Below the pieces are notes generated by a model, which ran no database searches, was not told the origin of the DNA, and saw nothing but the letters and a program-made list of their open reading frames with translations. Shown piece by piece: positions 43,920-64,000 of a DNA stretch of 64,000 bases. Within the stretch, counting starts at the first letter, position 1, and the number at the start of each line of letters is the position of its first letter. Origin of the DNA: Leptodactylus fallax (Eukaryota; Chordata; Amphibia; Anura; Leptodactylidae); contig CAMRHE010000134.1 in the NCBI GenBank assembly GCA_947044405.1, forward strand, positions 310,001 through 374,000, in the 5' to 3' direction. A program made the position numbers and the translations under genes.

Positions 43920-45150
43920 AGCAGATAGAGATAGTGGCACACAAAGATGTAGTGGAGAGAGTGGGATGATTATTCTAAGAAACTCCACCCCGGGAAGTAA
44001 AGATCCCCAGTCATAATGTTGTGAAGAGATGAAATGATGGAAATAGTTCTCCAGGGTCTGGTAAGTTCATTCCACTTGCCCCTTGTAAAGGGCACATCAG
44101 GCTGAGGTAAAATCCAACTTGACCTTCAACAAAGTTCAGAGAAACCATTAGAATCCTGAACTAAATTGTACCCCTCAGTCTGACACTATATGGAGCACTA
44201 AGCGATGCAGTCAGAAAATATACTGCAAGGTGGGTAGGAATTGAGAATTTTGGAGGTTGGTCAGTTCCACCTACGGTCATCTCTCCTACCAAACCTAGGT
44301 GCTGGGGTTTCCTGGTTTCATAGGACAGTTACACACAAATGTGTCTTGCCCCCACCATACATACACAGATTGTCCATATGTCTAGATTGTTGATTCTGGT
44401 CTGAGAGCTTCACATGCTCCACTTGCATTAACTCTTCAGAACATGATACTGAAGAGGCCACTGGAATGAAGGTGCCAGTCTTGGGAGTTCTAACAAGCAG
44501 CTTCTCTGGAACACACTTTAAAACATAGGTCATTTTGGGTGTCTAAAGATATCAGGGCAACCAGAGTTGTAGGTATGCCCTGCTGTCCAACTTATATTTA
44601 TACAACCAGATAGACTGCAAAATTGGATGCATATTGTCCCACAATATGCACTGGCACAGAGAGAGGAGGGCAGATTCTGTAGACGAAGTTTGCCCTGGCT
44701 TTAAAAATATCATGTGGAATGTGACAAGTAAAGTTTGCAGGTGAGAAGTCTCTGGTCCACTATGTTCCCAGAGCATATGAAGGTCACTTTAGCCTGATCA
44801 ATGGGAAACTGATGTCCATGTAGAGCAAAATGAATGAGACCTTGACTAAGGAGCCATGATGTTCCTTGAAATTTCTGTCAAATCGTGGGGGTAGCGGAGG
44901 GGTGTACTTGAAGCACGCTGACAGGTGGATGTGGCATGACAGGCGCAAGAGTAGTGATAGTGTCCAGGGGGGCAGAAATGGTGTTCATAAATTGCAGCAC
45001 CTGCCCCTGGCAACCACTCTGATGTTCAAGATCCTTGGAGACTTCAGCTTGAGATTGCCAGCAGAGTGCATGGACAGAGTAAACTATAACAATCAGTGAG
45101 TTGTGAACCAACCCTTCTGGCTTTAGGTCACTCTTAATCACGTTGTTTAA
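43920..45150 (-). pseudogene. Ty3/Gypsy-type gag remnant
   Basis: Two minus-strand frames. 45141-44878 contains HPSATPTI at its end and reads like a gag N-terminal region. 44533-44318 contains EELMQVEHVKLSDQNQQSR, then a degraded zinc knuckle CMYGGGKTHL, where the second Cys is replaced by Gly. The order (EPMQ-like motif, LxxxER-like stretch, knuckle) is that of Ty3/Gypsy gag proteins. No protease, reverse transcriptase or LTR is recognised. Confidence 0.5.
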
Positions 45151-47229
45151 GTGGTCTTCACCCTTTAACCCTTATACAGGGATCTGGAGTTCATAGTGTT
45201 CTCCAATAGGCACTTTTGAGGGCTCAAAACCGGCAGACTCCTTTTAATGTGACGCTATGACTAGCTCTATCTTTTCTGCAGAAGCATTTTTCTGCTACCA
45301 TGGTTGGAAAAGAAAATGTCAGAACTGCTTATAACAGAATAAAACTATTCGGTGCCCTGACTGCTCGTTTTAAAGGATTTGCAGTATCAAATAAATTAAA
45401 TCTAGATATTCAGTCAGCTACAAGACTGAGTCATGTTGTACATAGTTTCTATTGTTATTCTCTAAAATGAGGTTTTCACTATAATTGCATTGATAATGGT
45501 GAACAATAGAGAGGATAAATTGACTCTGATGGATATGACCAGTTTGCCTATTTACATGCTGTGACTCTTGATTTGTCATTTCTTTTCACATTGCAGCAAT
45601 AATTGCTATGGTTACTCGCAGCATCATTTTGTTATCCTTCAGAGATCATCTTCTGTTTTGCTTGCAGTCTATTATGTGAGAAGGTGAAAGGGGTGGCTTT
45701 ATCTGTACTGACAGTTTTCAAGCATACCTAACATAAATTAAATAGTACAGGATTAAATATAGAGGGATTCCTTAATAAAAATAATTCACAGTCTGCATCA
45801 CCCAGGTGCTTTATTAATATGGTGCTCTTTCTGAACAACACAAGCCAATTAATTAAGACTGGCATATAAAATGCTGTAACTGAGTGAAACGTACTAAAAC
45901 TATTTACGAGTCATTCACCTCTTAGTAATTTTAGTGCATCTCAGGTCTGTGTTCCAGATATCGAAAACTAGGAGATGGCGAAGATTTCAAAAGCACCAGT
46001 AAATTTGTTGGGATGCAAAACTCTTTTTCAAGAAAAGCTGCAAATGCAATGCAAATGGGGAAGAAGATGCAATTTTATGACCATGCACCAAAAGTTGATA
46101 CTTTTGACAGGCCTTATGCGTATCAGTGCCATATTTTTCAAGGTATTTACACCAGTCAGATAGTATAAAATACTAGAAGCCATGGCTCAGTGCATAGGAA
46201 TTAATTCAGCTATCATTGAACCTCATGAAATCTGCAAAAATCTTTATATATTATGTTCCCCCTAGCAGAGTCTGTATGAAAATGCAGTGACTGTGTGTCA
46301 GGAAGCATAAGAACAGTACTGGGCCCCTTCCCCACTGGCCCCATAGCAGCTGTGAGCTTACATGGTTAGTACACCACTGGTCTGCCATGCACTACACACA
46401 AAAAGTAAATGAGAAACAAACTCTCTGTGTTGATATGAATAAAACACTTTGGGTGAGATTGAAACTTAGTTTGTAGTCTTCTCTATGCCTTTGTCTCTCC
46501 TCTCTCACTCAGCTACTGCTCACTTCTCTCTCTCTCTCTCCGTAGATTGTGAACTGCAATCTGACACTTCTGCGACCTTCTGTCTTTCTTGAAAAAAGGG
46601 GAAGCATGAAAGCAGACCAATAAGTAGAGAAAGGGGCATTTTACTCTGATAAGATATATTGAAATGATTCTTATATTTGTACCAGAGGGTACAAACGTCT
46701 TGTGTCTATATGGTTTTATTTGCCTCAAACAAATGCTCCACTTGCTTCAAAAGTGTGCTGGCATTGCTTTTTGTTTGTGCTGGAGGCACATCCTTTCAAC
46801 CAGCTGATACTGTTTTGTTTATTAAAGCTTCTACATACACTGAGCTAGACAAGAGTGGAGACGCTCTGTGTAGTTTTCTTATATTTGCATGTACTTTTCC
46901 AAAGTATTGATCGATGGGGATCTTGGTGTTGAGGCACCTGCCAATCTCTAAAAGGGCAGAAGTGTTCTAAAGAGCACTGCCCCCCTTTGTTTCTTCTTAA
47001 TAATAATACATTTTATTTATATAGCGCCAACATATTCCGCAGCACTGTACAACTTCTTAATTCAGCTAAGTGCTTCTGTCCATTTGTTTTAGAGATTAGG
47101 AGCTCTCAGCCCCTCGACACCCAGCAGTCAAAACTTCTGATCTATCACTATGACACAACAGAAATTAGTAAAAATGGTAAGTACCTTTTGAAGGAGTTGT
47201 CTTAAGATAACCCTAGTCCTATAACAATA
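45151..47229. other. intergenic, no gene seen
   Basis: AT-rich sequence without recognisable exons. At 47006-47060 there is a short SINE-like copy ('atttatatagcgccaacata', 'ttccgcagcactgtacaac'). The CT microsatellite at about 46523-46540 is minor. Open frames at 46513-46910 and 46987-47205 have no family match. Confidence 0.45.
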
Positions 47230-47711
47230 TATGGACAGAATATATGCGCAGATGGGGTCCAGGATTTTCCTAAAATTGTTGGCTGAAAATTATTTTCATA
47301 CTAATGACATTACCATGTAGCGCTGCTTCTACACTTTCTAAAGATGTCTTTCTTATTCTGCACTGCAGCTCCATTTTCATAAAAATCAGCGTGCCCTCTC
47401 CTGTCCTGCTCTCTGCTCCAGATAACTGCCCCCAACTACAGACAAAGTGGGAGATGTCACTAAGGCAATAGGGATCAGAGCTGGGCAGCAGTTAGGGGTG
47501 ATTATCTAGAGCAGAGGGTGAAGTCCCAAGCAGGAGAAGAAACACCCCTAAAGCCTTTTTCAGCTCTTTTGCATAAGAATAAATGCTGATTTTAATGAAA
47601 ATGGAGCTGCAATGCAAAATAAGAAGGACAACTATGGAAAGTGTAGAAGCAGCCCTACAAGGTACGGTCATTAGTCTGATACTGATTTTCCTGCTGACAG
47701 ACTCCCTTTAA
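47230..47711. mobile_element. palindromic MITE
   Basis: Arms mirror over about 150 bp: 'gtagcgctgcttctacactt', 'tcttattctgcactgcagct' and 'ccattttcataaaaatcagc' on the left, versus 'gctgattttaatgaaaatgg', 'agctgcaatgcaaaataaga' and 'aagtgtagaagcagcccta' on the right. The right end is 'ctgacagactcccttta'. Confidence 0.7.
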
Positions 47712-47879
47712 TCAGATACTTCCACAATAGTGGACTTCGACCAGTAATGTGTTAATGAGTGATAAAGGTGTGGCCAGAGCCAGAGCTCCACTGGCGATAA
47801 CAGCTGATTACCTGCAGTTACAGTAGCTAGAACATTGGAGATCACCTGATGGGTTAAACAGCCCCTTCAATACTAAGGG

Positions 47880-48240
47880 GACATGCTACTGTGTGGGGGC
47901 CACAAGGGTGACATTGTACTGTGTGTCAGGGAAACTGGTGAGATTTTATAGTGTATGGGAGCAACAACAGGGGCACTCTAATGTAAATGGGGGGGGTCAC
48001 ACTACTGTGCAGAAGCCTCATGGGGGGGGGTGCACAAGGGGGGATATACTTCTATCTGGGGCCCACAATGGGACATGCTACTATTTGGGAACCACAAGGG
48101 TGACATTTTACTTTGTGAGGGAAAATGGGGGGGGGGGTTATACTGTGTGACGGCCACAAGGGGGGCATGATACTGTACGGGAACACTAAGAGGGCATTAT
48201 ATTGTGTGGGGGCACAAAGGGGCATGGGCAGTATTAAATG
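47880..48240. repeat. minisatellite of the 30-bp family
   Basis: About ten units of roughly 30-36 bp, such as 'gggggccacaagggtgacat' followed by 'tgtactgtgt', with G runs. Related by sequence and length to the arrays at 39.2 and 40.6 kb. It lies about 650 bp upstream of the TNPO3 start. Confidence 0.8.
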
Positions 48241-48499
48241 TGTGGCTTATCATACATAAATTTACCAGGGCGCTGTGTGTGTGCTGCATATTTTGTTCCT
48301 CTTTCTATCCTCTGAAACGTGTGTGTGGGGTATGATTGATAAAGCTATAAATAAATACATTCAGTACTGTTTAGGGGAGTTGCCTTTCCATGGCCTGGCG
48401 CACCTTGTCACAAACGTTGCCCAAACACCTCAAAATGAACCCCTTACACGTCCGGACACCCAGTACACAAGAACGGCTCGGTACAACTACGGATATCTG

Positions 48500-58810
<10,311 letters not shown>

Positions 58811-61220
58811 GTAAGCTATGGGAATAAAGTAGGCTGGGTGTTGACTTGGTGGAGAAGTAATTTAAAGGTGACCTAGCATGTGTGTTCTATGAAATGCCCT
58901 TCGGTGTACATTAAAGGGGTTGTACCGGACCTGAACATTTTAGTCATCAGTATCGGTTGAGGTCCAACATGCGAACCCCTGAACCAATCAGCTGATGCAG
59001 CCACTTGAAGCTGTATACTAAATATTCGGCCGGAGCAGCCTGCTCCTATTCAAGTGATGAGTTTATCAGAGTTGCCAGCTCCTTATGGGTCATATTTGTG
59101 CTGAGTCCTCCATCAGGGATGTGGAGTTAGTAGGCCAAACCACCGACTCCAACTTCTTAGCCCCACTCCTTCATAAATGGCTGACAACCATGGTCAGTTA
59201 GTAACAGTAAAGCACCTCTAGTTCATTAAAAAGCTAGTGACTGTATTTCTATGAAAGTGAATATGCAACAAACTATACATCTAATAAGTTACACAATATC
59301 GATAATTGTAAAATATAATTCAAATTAATAATTTTTTTTAAGCCAGGGTCAGTAACGTTTTTTCCTGATTGAACACAAAATTGGCCTTGACTCTGAATCC
59401 ACAGCCTTGTCCTCATGCATTTTTCTCAGAAGTAGCTACCTCTCGCTTTTCAGAGGATTAGCAACTTATCAAAGGAAAATTGAAGCCTTGACATGATTGA
59501 CAGAACACCATGGATGATTTGCTAGCACTGTTCAGACTGGACAGCCTAAAAATGCTTCAGATTTATCACAGTGACTGATGCTGGGTGATGAATCTAGTGC
59601 GTCTTTAGACTGCAAAGTGTGATGGCTTACTTTGTATCAGAACTTTGGTGCATATTGTTGCAACTTTGTCCACTCCTCCTTTTATGAGAAACTATGCCCT
59701 GTTTTTGAGCATGGCCTAAAACACTTTATAAATGTGGCTCAATTTTGACCTGAATTCTGCCTCATTTTAGACGGAATCTGCAGCAGAGTCCAACGTAGAT
59801 GTGAACCTAGCCTAAATCTGACAATTTTTTTTTTTTATTAGCATGATGATGTGGCTATTATTGTCAAATTTTTTCTTGCATGAGTTTTGAATCTACCCTA
59901 GTGTCTCTGGAGTTGTACTGAAGGAGTGCTTTATTGTATGCTTAAAGGGGTTATCCATTTACAAAACCTGGAACCCCCACTGATCAGCTGTGTGAAGAGG
60001 CTGCAGCACTCATGCGAGTGCATTAAGCACTTCACTTTTTATATTGAAAGCCATATTTTTAATAGTAGCTGTGCAATGCAATTATAGCCTTGTTCCAGTC
60101 ATTTCTGTGTGGCAAGGCTGTAATGACGGCACGGCTGCTATAAAACAGTGTTTGATGTAAACCGTGAAGTGGTTATGATGCTTGTACAAGTACTGCAGCC
60201 CCTTTAAATGGCTCATCAGTGGGGGTCTTTGGTGTCAGTCTCCTAGCAATGTTTTATTGATGACCTATCTTGAGGATAGGTCCTCAAAAAAAAAAAATAG
60301 ACTACCTCTTTTAAGTAATATAAATTGCATCTATATTTGTTTTCCATATGCTTTAGCTTCTTAGAAACTGATGATAAATCTGTCATCTTGTTAGCACATT
60401 CAGTGAATAGCAGTGAGCAATGAATACAAAAAATGACCATATCAACAAAACAGGAAGTTTGCCTTATCTCTAAGTAAATATGACAACACTGACTCACATA
60501 AAGAACTGCATTAACTTTGATTTCTGGTTTAGCAATTTTATGTTTTGAGTAGCAGCAGTTGAAACTTTGAGTTTTGTGTATCTTCTGGCATGTCAGAATA
60601 TGGTGGAGGTCCAGAGTCTGAGACCCCCTCCCCACCCGATTACTAGAATTAAAGGGCTGTGGCATTTGTCACAGCACCGTACTCTTTCAGCTCAATTTGG
60701 CTTAATTTGGAAAGTTGACCACATCTCTCCCCAGTGAAGTCAGAAAATATTGTTTCATCTTTCTAAAAGGGTATGTAAGAATCTCATACACATAAAAATT
60801 TTGTTTTTGCACAGCAATTAAAGTAAACATGTCAGGTGTTTTCTCTTGGGATGTGCTAGATGGAGAGAAGCTGAGCTCTATGATATATAGGTTAAAGGGG
60901 GGGGGGGGTAAAATGGGCAGACGATATTGATGACCTATCCATAGGCCTGACACTCGAGACCCTTGCCTAACAGCTGTTCTCAGCTGTAGCTATATGTAGA
61001 ACAGCTCTGTTCTTTATGTAGTGGCTGTGCTGAGTTACTACAGCTTTGCTCCCATTCACTTGTACAGGAGCTGAGCTGAAGTAACTCAGCACAGCCACTA
61101 TACATAACAGAGCTATCTTTTTGTTCTGGTCTCTGTATATTGGCTGTTAAGAACAGCTGTTTGGCAGGGGGTACTGTGTGTCGTAACTTTTGACAATTTG
61201 ATATTGGGATAGGTCTTCAA
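58811..61220. other. TNPO3 intron 6, MITE-rich
   Basis: About 58913-59065 and 59943-60290 carry arms of the 'aaaggggttgt' and 'gatgacctatc' MITE families ('gttttattgatgacctatct' with 'tgaggataggtcctcaa' forming a hairpin at 60249-60285). About 59540-59760 belongs to the family seen at 12165. About 60895-61215 is another such palindromic copy with mirrored blocks 'gctctgttctttatgtagtg' and 'cactatacataacagagct'. No TNPO3 exon 7 found; frames at 60243-60953 have no family. Confidence 0.5.
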
Positions 61221-61231
61221 TATCATTTTGG

Positions 61232-61495
61232 CTGGAAAATCCTATTAATATGATTTGGAGCAGGATTTCTGAGTAAAAAAAAAAATGAGTAAATCCGCTG
61301 GACGGGACTCCTAGGAGAGGCATTCAGAGTCCTGCTTACTCGCCCATCATAATGATTGACAGCCTCTTTTGCACACAAACCAATGCCGGGATATTGGTCT
61401 GTCACTCTGTGTGGGTGGGATATTAAAGACTGTCTCCTAGGAGTCCTGTCAGGATTTACTTTGCTTTTTACTCAGATATCCTTCTCCAAAATAAA
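61232..61495. mobile_element. palindromic MITE (TNPO3 intron 6)
   Basis: Left 'gagcaggatttctgagtaaa', 'tgagtaaatccgctggacgg' and 'gactcctaggag' mirror right 'ctcctaggagtcctgtcagg', 'atttactttgctttttactc' and 'agatatccttctcc'. A T/A-rich spacer carries the A run at 61276-61286. The inner spacer has 'accaatgccgggatattggt'. Confidence 0.65.
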
Positions 61496-62339
61496 TAAAT
61501 CTTTATTGGGAGGCAGTCACTCAATAATTATCCAGCCAGATGATCTGTAGCCTCCAATTATATTGGTTATGGATAGCGTGGAAATATATTTTATAATAGT
61601 TACCCTTGTTTCTATATGCTTATTGCTTTGTGTTAGTGGTGCTTAATATACGGCTACAGCAAGGGACAATGTTGGTTTTATTGCTCACATCTTAGTTTCA
61701 TTTATGCAAACTAATGCATAAAAATTATAACCTTGAAAGCTGGGTTTGATTCCGTGTTGTCTGCCAGCTGACTCAGGGCTTACTTAAGCCCCATTCATTT
61801 GTCTAGCTCTGTGTTATACTGGCTGATGGCATTGGGCCTCAGTCATTCTATTTTACAATGCAATTGAGAAAAGACTTCCTCTAATCTTTTGTGGTGATCA
61901 GCAATTTAGTATAGTCAGAAAACAGGAAATGTTTGCCTAGGTTGGTGTGAAAGGGACATAAAGTTTCATAACATTCAACATAAATTAAAAACGAGGCACA
62001 TGCAAAACCTTTTTTTTTTTTCCTGGTAATATTACATCTTATATAGTAGACTCCTCAATGGTATGTGCTACATATAATATATTATTTTAAACCTAAACTG
62101 AACCATGCAGTTGGCTTCACACTACTCTGGAAAGCCAAATGCTGCCAACCAGTTACAAGCATAAAGTGTTAAGTAAGAGCTGTACGATATAAAATCTTGC
62201 ATAATAAAGCAAGACATACGTTTAGGTACAGAACTGGGCAGGTCTACAGGGCTGGGCAATTAATTGAAAAATAACCAAAATTGAAAGTCAACTCAACTAA
62301 TCGATTTGAACTTGCTGGCGTCAGTTAATTCAGTTTTCT
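61496..62339. other. TNPO3 intron 6, nothing recognised
   Basis: AT-rich sequence with no exon or clear repeat, ending at the left part of the DIRS-like element. Confidence 0.4.
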
Positions 62340-62344
62340 TGCTT

Positions 62345-64000
62345 ATTTCATTGGGGGGACACAGCACCATGGGTATAGACCTGGCCACTAGCAGGCTGAC
62401 ACTAGGAATAGCAAAAGATGTCAGCTCTGCCTCTGGGCTATACCCACTCTCTCTCCCTCTCCAAAAAGGCGATCGTTGCCCTTACCTTCTCTCGGGACGA
62501 ACAGGGCCTGCTTTTTGGCATAGGCCTAGAGAAACTCATCTCTGAAGCTAAAGAGGGGAAAAAGCTGTCTGCTAAGCGCCAGCCACCCCCTCTTGCTGTT
62601 CTTAGCGTTTATGCTCCTTTTGTGGCTCCACCTCTCACTCTGGAGGACAGTCTTCTTGGGACTCCTGCTCCAAGACGCCCTCTTTCAATCCCAGACCTGC
62701 TTGGCAGTCCTGAACCAAGTCCTCCAGGCCTTCCTCTTCCAAACCCTCCTCTGCATGAAGGTCCGCCCCCCACCTCGTGGCTCCTCGGGTGTGTGGTGGG
62801 GGGGAGGGGGAACGGCTTTTCTCCTTCTGGGAGATCTGACTTGCCTGTGTTGACGACGCCTGGGTACAAGAGGTGGTGGCTTCAGAGCGTTTCCAGGGTT
62901 ATTATTATAACCTGTTCATTGTTCCCAAGAAGGACGGCTCTCTTTGCCCCATCCTGGATCTTAAGGGGCTCAACAGGTTCGTCTGTGCCCACAGGTTCTG
63001 ATTGGTCTCTGCGGTCCATGATGACATCCCTGGAGACCGGCAAATTCCTGATGTTCTTCGACATCCGCGATGCTTACCTCCACATTTCCATTGTACTGTG
63101 CCATCAGCGTTCTCTTATTTTTGCTGTGGGTTTATGTCATTTTTAGTTTGTGTTTCTCCCCTTCAGGCTGGCCTCTGCTCCCTGAGTATTTACCAAGGTT
63201 ATGGCGTCCCTCATGGCCATCTTCCGCTCCAGGGAAGTTGCCGTGATTCCATCCTTGGACAACTTCCTGGTGAAAGCTTCTTCCAGGATGGACAGTCTGA
63301 CCAGTTTGTGGATCACCTGGACCTCCTTCACCGGTTTGGCTGGCTCATCAACCAGGAAAAATTCTGCCTCGTGCCTCTCGGGGCATGGAATTTCTGGGCA
63401 TGATCCTCGACACGCACCAGGGCAAGATCCTCCTTCTGGAGTCCAAGATCCTGACCCTCTGTTCTGGTGTTTCCCGCCTTTGGAGGAATTCCCCATGCTC
63501 TCTTCGGTTTTGCATGGGAGTCCTGGGCACGATGGTCTCGACCTTCGAGGCCTTTCCTTTTGCTCAGTTCCACTTGCGTCCTCTGCAATTGGCAATTCTG
63601 GGCCACTGAGACAAGTCTCCGTCCACCTTTTACCATCTGAACCTCTTGCCTCCCTGGGTTCGCCAAGAGCTTCTTTGGTGGCTCTCCTCCCCAGGAATCT
63701 CCCAGGAGTCTTCAGTTCCTTGACTGTTCAGGGCCTGTGGTCCAAGGCCAAAACCTCCCTCCAGATCAACCTGCTGGAACTGATGGCCATCATCTTAGCC
63801 CTGTCTCATTGGACCTCTCTCCTCCAAGGGGGTTCCGGTCAGAGTCCAGACTGACAACTCCACCGCAGTTGCCTACTTGAACAATCAGGGGGGCACCAGT
63901 AGCTGTTTGTCTCTACAAGAATCCTCCCGCTCACTCCTTTGGGCAGAGTGTCACATTCCAACTCTGTCGGCGGTCCACATTCCAGGCATGGACAATTGGG
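62345..64000 (+). mobile_element. DIRS-type retroelement, left part, degraded
   Basis: Coding debris appears in the order expected for DIRS1-like elements. There is a proline-rich gag-like stretch (62570-62800). The reverse transcriptase start FIVPKKDGSLCPILDLKGLN is at 62915. FDIRDAYLHISI lies at about 63057-63092, then LPF.LASAP with FTKVMASLMAIF (63155-63230) and a damaged active site PSLDNFLVKA (63250-63280, where the family has a Y.DD core). Next come GWLINQEKFCLVPL and EFLGMILDT (63340-63410), FAQFHLRPLQLAILGH (63558-63608), and an RNase H region VRVQTDNSTAVAYLNNQGG (about 63837-63893) ending LSAVHIPGMDNW at the edge. Frameshifts and stops are many. The opening 'ttggggggacacagcaccat' at 62351 looks like the terminal region, but the exact boundary is uncertain. 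In TNPO3 intron 6, same orientation. Confidence 0.8.
62892..64000 (+). pseudogene. DIRS reverse transcriptase/RNase H pseudogene
   Basis: The polymerase reads in at least three frames: the frame of 62915, the frame of 62418-63146, and frames 63201-63854 and 63385-63609. It has a stop after the AVG.CHF block and a mutated catalytic motif. It therefore cannot encode a working enzyme. The tyrosine recombinase that defines DIRS elements, if present, would lie beyond 64000. Confidence 0.75.

Noticed and set aside
58811..62340. TNPO3 exon 7
   Set aside because: I looked for the expected continuation after the split Lys codon (a VLNYCR-like start) and found no acceptor followed by such coding sequence.
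62593..62869. Pro/Gly-rich frames on both strands
   Set aside because: Shadows of the degraded DIRS gag-like region; low-complexity composition keeps all frames open.

Overview
The window is vertebrate nuclear DNA, most likely from an anuran amphibian (frog or toad). The species cannot be named from sequence alone. The basis is three spliced, vertebrate-type protein genes in AT-rich DNA, surrounded by Tc1/mariner elements, palindromic MITEs, L1- and CR1/L2-like LINE remnants, a Ty3/Gypsy gag scrap and a DIRS-type retroelement. The anuran assignment is an inference from this repeat mix.

Three genes are supported. (1) At 8668-10592 (+) lies the large terminal coding exon of a proline-rich transmembrane protein, best matched to PRRT4. 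Its reading frame is open back to a splice acceptor, so the true start lies in an upstream exon not recognised here. (2) At 19778-29256 (-) lies a complete four-exon POLR1H (ZNRD1/RPA12) gene for the small zinc-ribbon subunit of RNA polymerase I. It predicts 122 aa, its first intron has a GC donor, and its last coding exon is only 25 nt. (3) From 48884 (+) lie the first six coding exons of TNPO3 (transportin-3), about 288 codons. The gene continues past the right edge of the window.

Layout: 1-8.6 kb holds a decayed Tc1 copy, a dispersed repeat and a three-layer nested insertion. 8.7-11.1 kb is the PRRT4 exon and 3'UTR. 11-19.7 kb is intergenic with MITEs, old Tc1 pieces and an L1-like LINE end. 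19.8-29.3 kb is POLR1H; its third intron carries an apparently intact Tc1-like transposon with an uninterrupted 349-aa transposase. 29.3-48.5 kb is a gene-poor interval with several loci of a ~30-bp minisatellite family, a LINE inserted into another repeat, a second LINE remnant, an internally deleted Tc1 and a Gypsy gag fragment. 48.5-64 kb is the TNPO3 promoter and 5' portion; intron 6 contains the left part of a DIRS-like element running off the window.

The three genes do unrelated housekeeping or membrane jobs (Pol I transcription, nuclear import of SR proteins, a poorly characterised membrane protein) and show no sign of being a functional cluster. I found no previously undescribed multi-gene system. 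The most notable items are the intact DD35E-spaced Tc1-type transposon, the repeatedly nested TTAA-flanked palindromic MITE family, a 422-bp near-perfect palindrome with a TTA duplication, the POLR1H splice structure, and the dispersed minisatellite family.
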